From assembly GCA_002336805.1 (NCBI GenBank), contig DDEZ01000010.1, positions 62,001 through 126,000 on the forward strand: a stretch of DNA of 64,000 bases, read 5' to 3'. Below are positions 1 to 8,336 of the stretch, piece after piece (within the stretch, counting starts at the first letter, position 1; every line of letters begins with the position of its first letter). The notes below the pieces were generated by a model. The model was not told where the DNA came from. It saw only the letters and a list, made by a program, of their open reading frames with translations, and did no database searches. Both the position numbers and the translations under genes were made by a program. Source of the stretch: Bacteroidetes bacterium UBA1941 (GTDB lineage Bacteria > Bacteroidota > Bacteroidia > Chitinophagales > LD1).

Positions 1-608
1 TGATCAATAAGCTCTTTGGCAGCAAGGCTGCGGCTAAGCAGATGGTAGACATCACGCATGATGTGCCAAAGCTGAAAGAGATGTACAAGATGCTGATGGC
101 TGAGAAGCGCGACTATGTGTTTAATAACATCCACTCTGAGGATCTCTGGCTGAAGCTGATAGAGAACATCACAAAGTACTCTAAGACGAGCAAGGTATGG
201 ATGATACCAGATGCGAAAGGTAACATAGCCGCCGCCGGTGTAGCTATGAACTGGGGCGACTACTTTGCACTGACATTGGAGAACCCTAAGGGACTGTTCA
301 AATTCCTGGCCTCGCTGAAACTAACCGACAGGCTGCTCTACCCTATACACCTGGTGGGTGATAGAGACTCTGTCAAAACACTGCTAAAGGGTATGGCCAG
401 CCACTATCTGAAAAATCATAAGGTCTATCTGTCTGTGATCAACTCATATGAAGCCGATAAATACAAAGATCTCAAGAAAGGCTTCATACACGATGACTAT
501 ATCAACTTCATCATCTCAGACCGTCCGGAGCATCTGGTGCGCTTGAAGGAGCAGTCTAAGTCTGAGGGTGGGCATGTGAGGTACTTCATAGATAATCCGA
601 TACTGTAG
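1..608 (+). CDS. Unidentified protein, 3' part only (possible GNAT-like fold)
   Basis: The frame is open from the first bases of the window, so this is the C-terminal part (about 200 residues) of a longer protein; the first internal ATG is at 42 but need not be the start. The product is soluble, without signal peptide or membrane segment. Its alternating strands and helices, with a Lys-Lys-Gly-Phe turn near the end (about residue 147 counted from the ATG at 42), faintly recall GNAT acyltransferase C-termini, but no diagnostic acetyl-CoA loop is visible. It ends 6 bp before the convergent Uma2 gene. That a coding region is present is well supported; the function is not. Confidence 0.65.
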   Translation, partial: INKLFGSKAAAKQMVDITHDVPKLKEMYKMLMAEKRDYVFNNIHSEDLWLKLIENITKYSKTSKVWMIPDAKGNIAAAGVAMNWGDYFALTLENPKGLFKFLASLKLTDRLLYPIHLVGDRDSVKTLLKGMASHYLKNHKVYLSVINSYEADKYKDLKKGFIHDDYINFIISDRPEHLVRLKEQSKSEGGHVRYFIDNPIL

Positions 609-614
609 GAATTT

Positions 615-1151
615 CTAGATGTCTTTTAGGATATCAGCAATGTCTATCTCTATGGGGCATTTGCCATGTATCAGGAATTCGTTGGAGTTGTATTCCTCAT
701 ATTTGCCGCCACGCAGGGCGTAGGAAACGTATGAATTGCTACGCGGGTCTATTATAATGTAATAAGGCACACCCTGTGTCTGATAGACCTCGTACTTTAC
801 TATCCGGTCATGGTAGCCGCTGGAAGGAGATACTATCTCAACGATCAACTGCGGAGCTGAACGGATATAATCTTCGGATTTTTCACAAACGATCGACAAA
901 TCAGGCCTGAATATGGTGTCCTCATTCAGTATCCAATCTACGTCCTGTTGTACAACGCAATCTCCACAATCCTCTTTTTGTTTGCGCATAGATATCAGGA
1001 TTTCGCTTGCGATGGCTAGCGAAATCCTCTGATGCTTTTGGGTGGGAGATGGACTCATGGCATACGGAATACCGTCTATCATTTCCCAGTCACCCTCCCA
1101 TTGGGCATAATCGCCGTAGGTGTATTTAGGTAAATTTCTCGCTGCGTCCAT
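615..1151 (-). CDS. Uma2 family endonuclease (DUF820)
   Basis: A 178-residue protein of the Uma2/DUF820 family, whose members have a PD-(D/E)XK nuclease-like fold and are common in Cyanobacteria and Bacteroidota. Visible family marks are WEMIDGIPYAMSPSP followed by KHQRIS near residues 20-45, RPDLSIVC (conserved Asp), IVEIVSPSS (conserved Glu) and a Lys in KYEVYQTQGVPYYIIIDP. Length is typical. It is convergent with the partial gene upstream and divergent from clpB. The biological role of the family is unsettled (often linked to mobile DNA), so only the fold is asserted. Confidence 0.85.
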   Translation of the reverse strand: MDAARNLPKYTYGDYAQWEGDWEMIDGIPYAMSPSPTQKHQRISLAIASEILISMRKQKEDCGDCVVQQDVDWILNEDTIFRPDLSIVCEKSEDYIRSAPQLIVEIVSPSSGYHDRIVKYEVYQTQGVPYYIIIDPRSNSYVSYALRGGKYEEYNSNEFLIHGKCPIEIDIADILKDI

Positions 1152-1363
1152 GCCGTAAAGATACGGTGATATTTTCTCTCCTTCAAACGAAGTGGATCGA
1201 CCGCCATTTTAGCAGTCAAATGACGTTAATCATAGCCACACTGTCAGCCATTTACTTGTTTTACCTGACAAAATATCGCTTTCAGTGCTATGGTGAGTAT
1301 TTTGCTATATGTCCGGCGTGCGAACCGGGTAGTCCGGTCGCGATCATAAATAAATACCAAACT

Positions 1364-3964
1364 ATGAATCTTAACAACTTAACTACAAAGGCGCTGGAGG
1401 CAGTCAGCGCTGCTCAGCAGGAGGCCTTTAATAATGGCAACCCACAGCTGGATACCCTGCACCTCCTGAAGGCTATGCTGGACGGAGATCAGGACTCGCT
1501 GCCATTTGTACTGGAGAAGGCCGGAGTGAATCGCAATATCCTGCTCGGTAAAGTAGAGGAGAAGCTGAAAGCCATGCCAAAGGTATCAGGCCAGAGCGCT
1601 GATATCGTACCATCTCAGGGTTTCTCCAAACTAATATTGCAAGCCAATAAGCTGCTCAAGGATTTTGAAGACAGCTATATCAGTGTAGAGCTGCTGCTGC
1701 TGGCCATGATCAGTGTGGGCGATGATACGTCTAAGCTGCTCAAGGAAACCGGCCTGGAGGAGAAAAAACTCCGCGCCGCAATTCTAGAGTTGCGCAAAGG
1801 AGCCAAGGTATCTGAGCAAAGCGCAGATGCCCGCTACAACTCACTGGATAAATATGCTATCAACCTGAATAATCAGGCCAAGAGCGGCAAGCTGGACCCG
1901 GTCATAGGCCGTGACGAGGAGATACGCCGCGTGATGCATATCCTCAGCCGCAAGACCAAGAATAACCCGCTGCTCGTAGGTGAGCCGGGTGTGGGTAAAA
2001 CCGCTATAGCAGAAGGCATCGCTCATCGTATCGTGAAGGGCGACGTGCCTGAGAACCTGAAGAGCAAGACCATCTTTGCACTCGATATGGGCGCTATGAT
2101 GGCGGGTGCCAAATACCGCGGTGACTTTGAGGAGCGTCTGAAAGGTGTGGTGAAAGAGGTAAAGGAAAGTGATGGCCGTATCATCCTTTTTATAGATGAG
2201 ATACATACACTGGTAGGTGCCGGTGCTACAGAGGGCGCCATGGATGCGGCCAATATCATCAAGCCAGAACTGGCCCGCGGCGAGCTGCGCGCCATAGGTG
2301 CTACCACGCTGAATGAATACCAGAAATACTTTGAGAAGGATAAGGCACTAGAGCGTCGCTTCCAGAAAGTGATCATAGATGAGCCTACGCCGGAAGATGC
2401 GATCTCGATCCTACGCGGCCTGAAGGAGCGCTATGAAAACTACCATAAGGTCAAGATACAGGACGATGCGATCATCCAGTCTGTGATGCTCAGCTCGCGG
2501 TATATCACAGACCGCTTCTTGCCGGACAAGGCGATAGACCTCGTAGATGAGGCTGCGGCAAAGCTCCGCATGGAGATGGACTCACTGCCTGAAGAGATGG
2601 ATGCCATAGAGCGCCGCATCATGCAGATAGAGATAGAGCTGGAGGCGATCAAACGTGAGAACGATACCCGGAAGATGGAAGAGCTCAAAGAGGAGCTCGC
2701 CAATCTGAAGGAGGAGAGGGGCCAGTTCAATGCCAAGTGGCAAAAGGAAAAGGAAATAGTGAACAAGATCACTGCCCGCCGTCAGGAGCTGGAGAATCTC
2801 AAACTGGAAGCTGAGCGCTACGAGCGTGAAGGCGACTATGGCAAGGTAGCAGAGATACGCTACGGCAAGATGAAGGAAGCCGAGGCCGATGTAAAGAAGT
2901 TGGAAGGTGATCTGGCGGCCATCTCCCCTGACAAGCGTACCATGCGCGAGGAGGTGACCGGTGAAGATATAGCTGCTATCATCAGTAAATGGACCGGCAT
3001 ACCGGTGACCCGCATGCTGGAGGGGGAGAAGGAGAAACTGCTCCATCTCGAAGATAAACTGCACGAGCGCGTGAAGGGACAGGATGAGGCCATAGAGGTA
3101 GTAGCTGATGCTATCCGCCGTAGCCGAGCCGGATTGCAGGATGAGCGTAAGCCTATCGGATCTTTCCTCTTCCTGGGTACTACTGGTGTGGGTAAGACTG
3201 AGCTGAGCAAGGCACTGAGCTATGTCCTCTTCAATGATGAAAGCGCAATGATCCGCATAGATATGAGCGAGTATCAGGAGAAGCATAGTGTGAGCCGCCT
3301 GGTCGGTTCTCCTCCGGGATATGTAGGCTATGAAGAGGGCGGCCAGCTGACTGAGGCTGTGCGCCGCAAGCCATACAGTGTGATCCTCTTTGATGAGATA
3401 GAGAAGGCACACCCGGATGTATTCAATACATTGCTGCAGGTGCTGGACGATGGCAGGCTGACAGATAATAAGGGCCGGGTGGTCAACTTTAAAAACACGA
3501 TCGTGATCATGACCTCCAATATCGGCAGCGATATCATACAGCGCAACTTTGACCATGTGAAGGAGGAAAACCTGATGGCGGTCACTGAGACTACCAAACT
3601 GGAAGTACTGGAGCGCCTGAAGCAAACGGTACGTCCGGAGTTTCTGAATCGTATAGATGAGGTGATCATGTTTCACCCGCTGCTCAGGAGCCAGATACGT
3701 GATATCGTGGCGCTGCAGCTCGGGTACATACAGCACCTGCTCACGCAGAAAGAGATCACCCTGGAGATCGACAATACAGCACTCGACTGGCTGGGAGAGG
3801 AGGGCTTTGACCCGCAGTTTGGTGCCCGCCCGCTGAAGAGGACCATCCAGAAGGAAGTGGTGAATGAGATATCTAAGATGATACTCTCCTCTCAGGTGCA
3901 CAAAGGTGACCATATAAAGGTCACTGCTCATGATGGCGCACTGGCCTTCAGTACCGGCAAGTAA
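1364..3964 (+). CDS. clpB: ATP-dependent chaperone ClpB
   Basis: ClpB is the Hsp100 disaggregase that, with DnaK, threads aggregated proteins through a hexameric ring. From ATG 1364 the protein has 866 residues, the usual ClpB length. It shows the Clp N-domain (start MNLNNLTTKALEAVSAAQ), the first AAA+ module with Walker A GEPGVGKT at about 206-213, a long coiled-coil middle domain (about 400-530, heptads rich in Glu/Lys), and the second AAA+ module with Walker A GTTGVGKT at about 605-612, then the C-terminal ClpB D2 domain. The frame is open back to 1166, but that 66-residue extension is unlike any ClpB N-terminus, so ATG 1364 is preferred. No clear heat-shock promoter or CIRCE element is seen upstream. 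Confidence 0.97.
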   Translation: MNLNNLTTKALEAVSAAQQEAFNNGNPQLDTLHLLKAMLDGDQDSLPFVLEKAGVNRNILLGKVEEKLKAMPKVSGQSADIVPSQGFSKLILQANKLLKDFEDSYISVELLLLAMISVGDDTSKLLKETGLEEKKLRAAILELRKGAKVSEQSADARYNSLDKYAINLNNQAKSGKLDPVIGRDEEIRRVMHILSRKTKNNPLLVGEPGVGKTAIAEGIAHRIVKGDVPENLKSKTIFALDMGAMMAGAKYRGDFEERLKGVVKEVKESDGRIILFIDEIHTLVGAGATEGAMDAANIIKPELARGELRAIGATTLNEYQKYFEKDKALERRFQKVIIDEPTPEDAISILRGLKERYENYHKVKIQDDAIIQSVMLSSRYITDRFLPDKAIDLVDEAAAKLRMEMDSLPEEMDAIERRIMQIEIELEAIKRENDTRKMEELKEELANLKEERGQFNAKWQKEKEIVNKITARRQELENLKLEAERYEREGDYGKVAEIRYGKMKEAEADVKKLEGDLAAISPDKRTMREEVTGEDIAAIISKWTGIPVTRMLEGEKEKLLHLEDKLHERVKGQDEAIEVVADAIRRSRAGLQDERKPIGSFLFLGTTGVGKTELSKALSYVLFNDESAMIRIDMSEYQEKHSVSRLVGSPPGYVGYEEGGQLTEAVRRKPYSVILFDEIEKAHPDVFNTLLQVLDDGRLTDNKGRVVNFKNTIVIMTSNIGSDIIQRNFDHVKEENLMAVTETTKLEVLERLKQTVRPEFLNRIDEVIMFHPLLRSQIRDIVALQLGYIQHLLTQKEITLEIDNTALDWLGEEGFDPQFGARPLKRTIQKEVVNEISKMILSSQVHKGDHIKVTAHDGALAFSTGK

Positions 3965-3987
3965 GTGAAAGGTTAATTTTTGAGATA

Positions 3988-4020
3988 GAGAACGCCTGAT
4001 GCTCGCATCGGGCGTTTCTC
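3988..4020. terminator. Bidirectional terminator between clpB and the methyltransferase
   Basis: A near-perfect inverted repeat with arms AACGCCTGATGC and GCATCGGGCGTT, extended by GAG/CTC, lies 24 bp after the clpB stop and 8 bp before the stop of the convergent methyltransferase gene. T-rich sequence on both sides suits termination in both directions. Confidence 0.75.
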
Positions 4021-4027
4021 ATTTATA

Positions 4028-4807
4028 TCAGTAGCGGAGTATAAAGTCCTCCTTAGCCATCTTGTCCTGATGGAGAAAGGCAATACCGAAGCGGTAGATG
4101 TCTATGGTCAGGGTGATACGGGGATCAGCCTTGATCTCCTCCCAGGCTTGGGTCATCTCTGTGCTCCAGTAGATATCGTCAAAGATAAGGATCGTACCAG
4201 CCTGAGCCTTCTCCATGAGCTGATGAAAATAGCGGATGGTCGGTTCGTAGCGGTGGTTGCCGTCTATGTACGCGAGGTCTACCTTTGCCCTGGTACTCAG
4301 GACTTCACCTAATTTATCATCGAAATTGCCGATTATCTGGGTTACATTGGTGATGCCCAATGTCGCCATATTTTTAACAGCCTCTGCTGCCAGCGCCGGG
4401 CTCCCTTCCATCGTCATAATGGTAGAAGCAGGGGCGCCGGTGGCCAGATAGGCCGTTCCAACCCCGAGGCAGGTGCCGAGCTCGAGTATATGATGAGGTT
4501 GAAATTCACGTGCTATTGCATAAAGAACGTTTCCATAGTGTGCTGGTACTGTTGCTTTTGCGGCGATACTGGAGACGAGGCGCTCCTTTTGTCCGGGCTC
4601 ACTGCCCATATCTTGGATCAGTAGTGTCCTGTGGGTGTTAAGAAGTTGATTGCGGAGCTTGTCAATATTTTGTAATTCTGCGGCGTGTACTGTGTCCAGG
4701 ATTTTCAGGTAAAATTGGTACACAAATGGTGAATGGAGATAATACTTGGTCTTGGCCAGGCGTTGATATTTGAGAAACTCTTTAACCCGATGTATCGTAT
4801 TAGTCAT
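4028..4807 (-). CDS. Class I SAM-dependent methyltransferase (O-methyltransferase-like)
   Basis: A 259-residue cytosolic protein with a Rossmann methyltransferase core. Motif I is HILELGTCLGVGTAYLA (about residues 90-106), the acidic ribose-binding residue follows in TMEGSPALA, and a later acidic strand reads VDLAYIDGNHRYEPT, the D-G-N-H signature of the Methyltransf_24 / O-methyltransferase-like group. The N-terminal 80 residues are helical and may form the substrate cap. Substrate cannot be deduced. The gene is alone, convergent with clpB. Confidence 0.85.
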   Translation of the reverse strand: MTNTIHRVKEFLKYQRLAKTKYYLHSPFVYQFYLKILDTVHAAELQNIDKLRNQLLNTHRTLLIQDMGSEPGQKERLVSSIAAKATVPAHYGNVLYAIAREFQPHHILELGTCLGVGTAYLATGAPASTIMTMEGSPALAAEAVKNMATLGITNVTQIIGNFDDKLGEVLSTRAKVDLAYIDGNHRYEPTIRYFHQLMEKAQAGTILIFDDIYWSTEMTQAWEEIKADPRITLTIDIYRFGIAFLHQDKMAKEDFILRY

Positions 4808-4856
4808 AAAAGCAGCCTGACTGTGGGCCTATAGAAAAGTGAATGAAACCCAAACC

Positions 4857-5744
4857 ATGAGTAAAATTAAAATTACCCTCGTAGTAATTGCGACTTTTTT
4901 AGTGCTGAGTGCATCTGCCCGGTCCAAGATGAGGCGTTATACTTATGATGGTATGCTGCGCAAAGGCTTCTATATGGGTGTGAGCGGTTCCTTCAATAAC
5001 TCGTGGATACTAAACCAGAACAACTATAATACGCTCGATCTCTTCTATGTGCCGATCGTGCGCCAGTCTGAGATGAATTATGTATTCACACCGGGAGGCA
5101 ATGTGGGGACTAACTTTGGGTACAATTTTAAAAATAAGTGGGGTGTAGAATTTGAGCCCTCTTTCTCCTGGGCGGGCCAGATATATGATGATGACTTCAG
5201 CGGACCGGTAGCGGCAGTGTATGACAAAACCACAAAGACCTTCAAACCGGACTATGTCAATGTGCCCAACGCCGACTTTTACTTTCGCAATGACTATAGC
5301 TATGTGAATGTACGCCGGGTGGTCAAGTTCCGCTATATCAACTTTCCCATCTATGCCAAGTTTCAGACGCACATAGGTGATGTAGCAAACTTCTACCTTA
5401 TGCTCGGCCCGCAGATCAACTATCGTACATACGCATCGGAGGTGGTCACTGTCAATCACCATGAGTGGGAGGGGCTGAATAATGACCGTATACCGGCTGA
5501 CCAGAAGTTTCAGAAGCTGGATATAGGACTGAGCCTGAAGCCGGGGGTAGATGTATATGCCAAGGACTGGATGTACTTTAGCATCGGACTGAACACTTTT
5601 ATAGGCCTCAATGACCTAAACGGCTCCAGCCTGAAGGATCTCGGGTGGTTTTCTAAGAATGATATAGACTACCAGAAGTCTCGCAATTTCTATCTGGGCC
5701 TCCAGTTTGGGATGCACTTCTTCCTCACACCTAAGCCTTACTAA
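4857..5744 (+). CDS. Outer-membrane beta-barrel protein (PorT-like family)
   Basis: About 295 residues starting MSKIKITLVVIATFLVLS, a Sec signal peptide cut near ASARS. The mature part is made of amphipathic strands ending in aromatic residues (for example GFYMGVSGSFNNSW, WGVEFEPSFSWAG, YINFPIYAKFQ) and closes with NFYLGLQFGMHFFLTPKPY, as expected for an 8-10-stranded outer-membrane barrel of the OMP_b-brl_2 type. A GTG six codons upstream (4839) is in frame, but the ATG gives the cleaner signal peptide. Ligand unknown. A strong terminator follows. Confidence 0.85.
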   Translation: MSKIKITLVVIATFLVLSASARSKMRRYTYDGMLRKGFYMGVSGSFNNSWILNQNNYNTLDLFYVPIVRQSEMNYVFTPGGNVGTNFGYNFKNKWGVEFEPSFSWAGQIYDDDFSGPVAAVYDKTTKTFKPDYVNVPNADFYFRNDYSYVNVRRVVKFRYINFPIYAKFQTHIGDVANFYLMLGPQINYRTYASEVVTVNHHEWEGLNNDRIPADQKFQKLDIGLSLKPGVDVYAKDWMYFSIGLNTFIGLNDLNGSSLKDLGWFSKNDIDYQKSRNFYLGLQFGMHFFLTPKPY

Positions 5745-5763
5745 ACAGTAAACATATTCCAAA

Positions 5764-5790
5764 GAAGCCGGATCCGTTCCGGCTTTTTTC
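5764..5790 (+). terminator. Intrinsic terminator after the barrel gene
   Basis: Stem AAGCCGGA / TTCCGGCTT with a TCCG loop followed directly by a run of T (5784-5789), 20 bp after the stop codon of the outer-membrane barrel gene. Confidence 0.85.
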
Positions 5791-5916
5791 ATTTAGACTG
5801 GTGAAAATCAGGGCGCTGCACCAGATAGGTGTCAGGATAGTACACTTAGCCCGATATGAGCCGATCCTGTGGATAAACCCCTTGCATTTATCGGTAAATC
5901 TTGTAAAGTTTGTTTA

Positions 5917-6618
5917 ATGATAAACAAAGTAGTGTCTGGCCCGGATGAGGCCATCCATGATATCACTGACGGGTCTGTGCTGATGCTGGGCGGCTTTGGC
6001 CTCTGTGGCATACCTGAGAATACGATCTCAGCCCTGATACGCAAGGGTGTGAAAGACCTGACCTGTATATCTAATAATGCCGGGGTCGATGATTTTGGTA
6101 TAGGCCTGATGCTCAAAACACGCCAGGTGCGCAAGATGATCTCCAGCTATGTAGGTGAGAATGCGGAATTTGAGCGCCAACTCCTCTCCGGAGAGCTGGA
6201 GGTAGAGCTGATACCTCAGGGAACCCTCGCAGAGCGCATCCGCGCCGGAGGCGCGGGCATACCAGCATTTTTTACCCCTACCGGATATGGCACAGAAGTG
6301 GCAGAAGGTAAAGAGGCTCGCCAGTTTGAAAACGGTAAATGGTATATCATGGAGCGCTGGCTGCAGGCAGACTTTGCGATAGTCAAGGCCTGGAAAGGTG
6401 ATACTACAGGCAATCTGGTATTTCGCGGCACGGCGCGCAATTTTAACCCTATGATGGCCACGGCAGGCAAGATCACTATAGCGGAGGTAGAGGAGCTGGT
6501 GGAGCCCGGACAGCTGGACCCGGATCAAATACATACACCGGGGGTATTCGTACAGCGGATATACCAAGGTAGGGACTATGAAAAAAGAATAGAGCAAAGG
6601 ACAACCCGCAAGGCATAG
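5917..6618 (+). CDS. scoA: 3-oxoacid CoA-transferase, subunit A
   Basis: Alpha subunit of the heteromeric class I CoA transferase that moves CoA from succinyl-CoA to 3-oxoacids such as acetoacetate. From ATG 5917 it has 233 residues, the usual size. Family marks are GGFGLCGIPE near residue 27 (glycine-rich CoA loop), SNNAGVDDFGIGL, and GTLAERIRAGGAGIPAF. The frame runs open to 5869, but MINKVVSGPDEAI is the usual N-terminus. The matching subunit B gene follows at 7110, separated by one unrelated small gene; normally the two are adjacent. Confidence 0.95.
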   Translation: MINKVVSGPDEAIHDITDGSVLMLGGFGLCGIPENTISALIRKGVKDLTCISNNAGVDDFGIGLMLKTRQVRKMISSYVGENAEFERQLLSGELEVELIPQGTLAERIRAGGAGIPAFFTPTGYGTEVAEGKEARQFENGKWYIMERWLQADFAIVKAWKGDTTGNLVFRGTARNFNPMMATAGKITIAEVEELVEPGQLDPDQIHTPGVFVQRIYQGRDYEKRIEQRTTRKA

Positions 6619-6668
6619 GAAACGTACAATCACTGTAGAAGGAATAGTATAAATCAAAGGGCTACAAT

Positions 6669-7085
6669 ATGTTATTTGTAGATAATGCAAGTTTGTTCGG
6701 CCCCTTCAAAATCAAAAACTGTATGCAAAAAGTACTCGTAGACATCAACCGGAACCTAATGACGCTCCAAGGCAAGTTTGGCGAAATGCTGCTGATGGTA
6801 TATGACAAGCAGATGAAAAAGCTGATAGAGAAATTTGTATCCCGCATGAGTGCACGTTTCTTTGACGTGATACATGCAGTGGAGCGCCTGAACCTGAAGA
6901 AAGCTACCAGCCTTGTACTGGAGATCATAGAAGAGGCTGACTCCACCATGGATAGCCTCGCTTGGCGCGCAGCATCAAAGAGATTTGAGAAGATATCGCA
7001 TGTGATCCGTGAGTTACTTCAGGTGTTACGCTCAGAGGTGATCTTTCTCGAGCAGTATCTGCAGTCCCGTTTTGTGTTTTTCTGA
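6669..7085 (+). CDS. Hypothetical small helical protein between the CoA-transferase subunits
   Basis: Up to 138 residues; a second ATG at 6723 (MQKVLVDINRNLMTLQGKFG) is an equally good start and would give 120. No signal peptide or membrane segment. The product is basic and almost entirely predicted alpha-helical, with a long heptad-like stretch (KQMKKLIEKFVSRMSARFF, then AVERLNLKKATSLVLEIIEE), and resembles four-helix-bundle proteins. I do not recognise the family. It sits 50 bp after scoA and 24 bp before scoB on the same strand, so it is very likely co-transcribed with them. Confidence 0.6.
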   Translation: MLFVDNASLFGPFKIKNCMQKVLVDINRNLMTLQGKFGEMLLMVYDKQMKKLIEKFVSRMSARFFDVIHAVERLNLKKATSLVLEIIEEADSTMDSLAWRAASKRFEKISHVIRELLQVLRSEVIFLEQYLQSRFVFF

Positions 7086-7109
7086 TCGTTTTAAACCCAC
7101 GCACCCTTT

Positions 7110-7766
7110 ATGGCCCTCGATAAATTTCAGATAGCTAAGCGTATAGCCCGCGAGCTGCGCGATGGATACTATGTCAATCTAGGTATCGGTATCCCGACAC
7201 TGGTAGCTAACTATATCCCGGCTGGTATCAATGTAGAACTGCAATCTGAGAATGGCCTGCTGGGCATGGGGCCATTTCCCCTGGAGGCAGAGGTAGATGC
7301 AGACTATATCAATGCGGGCAAGCAAACTATCACTACGCTACCCGGCTCCTCTATATTCTCATCGTCCGATAGTTTTGGCATGATACGCGGTGGGCACATC
7401 CAGCTCACCATACTAGGTGCGATGGAGGTCTCGGAGACAGGTGATATAGCCAACTGGAAGATACCCGGCAAAATGGTGAAAGGCATGGGCGGCGCTATGG
7501 ATCTCGTGGCCTCTACAGATAATATAGTGGTAGCCATGATGCACACCAATAAGGAAGGAGAATCTAAACTCCTCCCTAAATGTGAACTCCCCCTGACCGG
7601 CAAAGGCTGCATCAAAAAAGTTTGTACTGACCTCGGCTTCTTTGAAATAAAGGATGGCGCTTTTCACCTGCTGGAGCTGGCACCGGGTGTGACAGTAGAA
7701 GAGGTGAAGTCAAAGACCGCCGGCAAACTGATCGTGTCTCCGGATGTAAAGGAGATGACCTTCTGA
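7110..7766 (+). CDS. scoB: 3-oxoacid CoA-transferase, subunit B
   Basis: Beta subunit of the CoA transferase, 218 residues, start MALDKFQIAKRIARELRDG. It carries the catalytic glutamate in the conserved SENGLLGMGP motif (about residues 47-56), which forms the gamma-glutamyl-CoA thioester intermediate in this family. Other marks are YVNLGIGIPTLVANY near the N-terminus, and GGHIQLTILGAMEVSETGD and KGMGGAMDLV in the middle. Together with subunit A it would link ketone-body or 3-oxoacid use to the succinyl-CoA pool made by the SucAB complex encoded further along. Confidence 0.95.
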   Translation: MALDKFQIAKRIARELRDGYYVNLGIGIPTLVANYIPAGINVELQSENGLLGMGPFPLEAEVDADYINAGKQTITTLPGSSIFSSSDSFGMIRGGHIQLTILGAMEVSETGDIANWKIPGKMVKGMGGAMDLVASTDNIVVAMMHTNKEGESKLLPKCELPLTGKGCIKKVCTDLGFFEIKDGAFHLLELAPGVTVEEVKSKTAGKLIVSPDVKEMTF

Positions 7767-7793
7767 TCATCGATTATAAATAATAATACTGAT

Positions 7794-8296
7794 ATGTATA
7801 AAGAGCATCTGTATATGAATATGGAGCGGGAGCTGCTCCTGCTAAAGCGCCACGCCTCGATGATCCAGGAAGGAGACCTCGAATACCGTAATACGGATAA
7901 GACCCGCAGTACTATGGAGCTGATGAGATACCTCTCAGGCGTGGGTGCGACCATGCTCCGCTGGTATATAGATAATGACCTGACCAAAGAAGAATGGGAA
8001 AAGATCACAGCCTATCGTGCTACGCTGACGTTGGATAATTTCCTGCACGTATAGATGAGCAGATCGCAGAGATACGTGGATATATGGATCGCATTAGCGA
8101 AGAGGACCTGCTGCATAAGGTGATAGAAATGCCCAATAAAGAGCAGCTCCCATTAGGTGCGGCCATCATTATGGGCCCGATCAAATGGCTAACGACATAT
8201 CGCATGCAGCTCTTCAATCACCTGAAGGCTAATGGTAGACCGGATATGGGCACACCTGATGCATGGAGATTGCAGATTGCCCCACCATCAGCATAG
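7794..8296 (+). pseudogene. DinB-like family protein, broken by a single-base frameshift
   Basis: Two successive reading frames form one protein. The first (7794-8054) reads MYKEHLYMNMERELLLLKRH through TMELMRYLSGVGATMLRWY to ATLTLDNF and then hits TAG after three more codons. Switching frame at the TTT run 8039-8041 continues without a stop as PARIDEQIAEIRGYMDRISE and on to LPLGAAIIMGPIKWLTTYRM and MGTPDAWRL, ending at 8296. The joined product, about 167 residues, looks like a DinB/DUF1569-like four-helix protein known in Bacteroidota. One missing T (a run of three where AAT-TTT-CCT would need four) explains it, so this is a recent frameshift or a homopolymer sequencing error. Co-oriented with scoAB. 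Confidence 0.75.
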
Positions 8297-8336
8297 GAGA
8301 TTATTCTCTATATTGGTCAGGATATAATAGCACTCC

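Noticed and set aside
1166..1363. N-terminal extension of ClpB
   Set aside because: The 66 extra residues do not resemble ClpB, and ATG 1364 gives the normal N-domain.
2582..3931. Long open frame (449 codons) on the minus strand opposite clpB
   Set aside because: It mirrors clpB codon structure, has no domain or signal features, and clpB on the other strand is certain.
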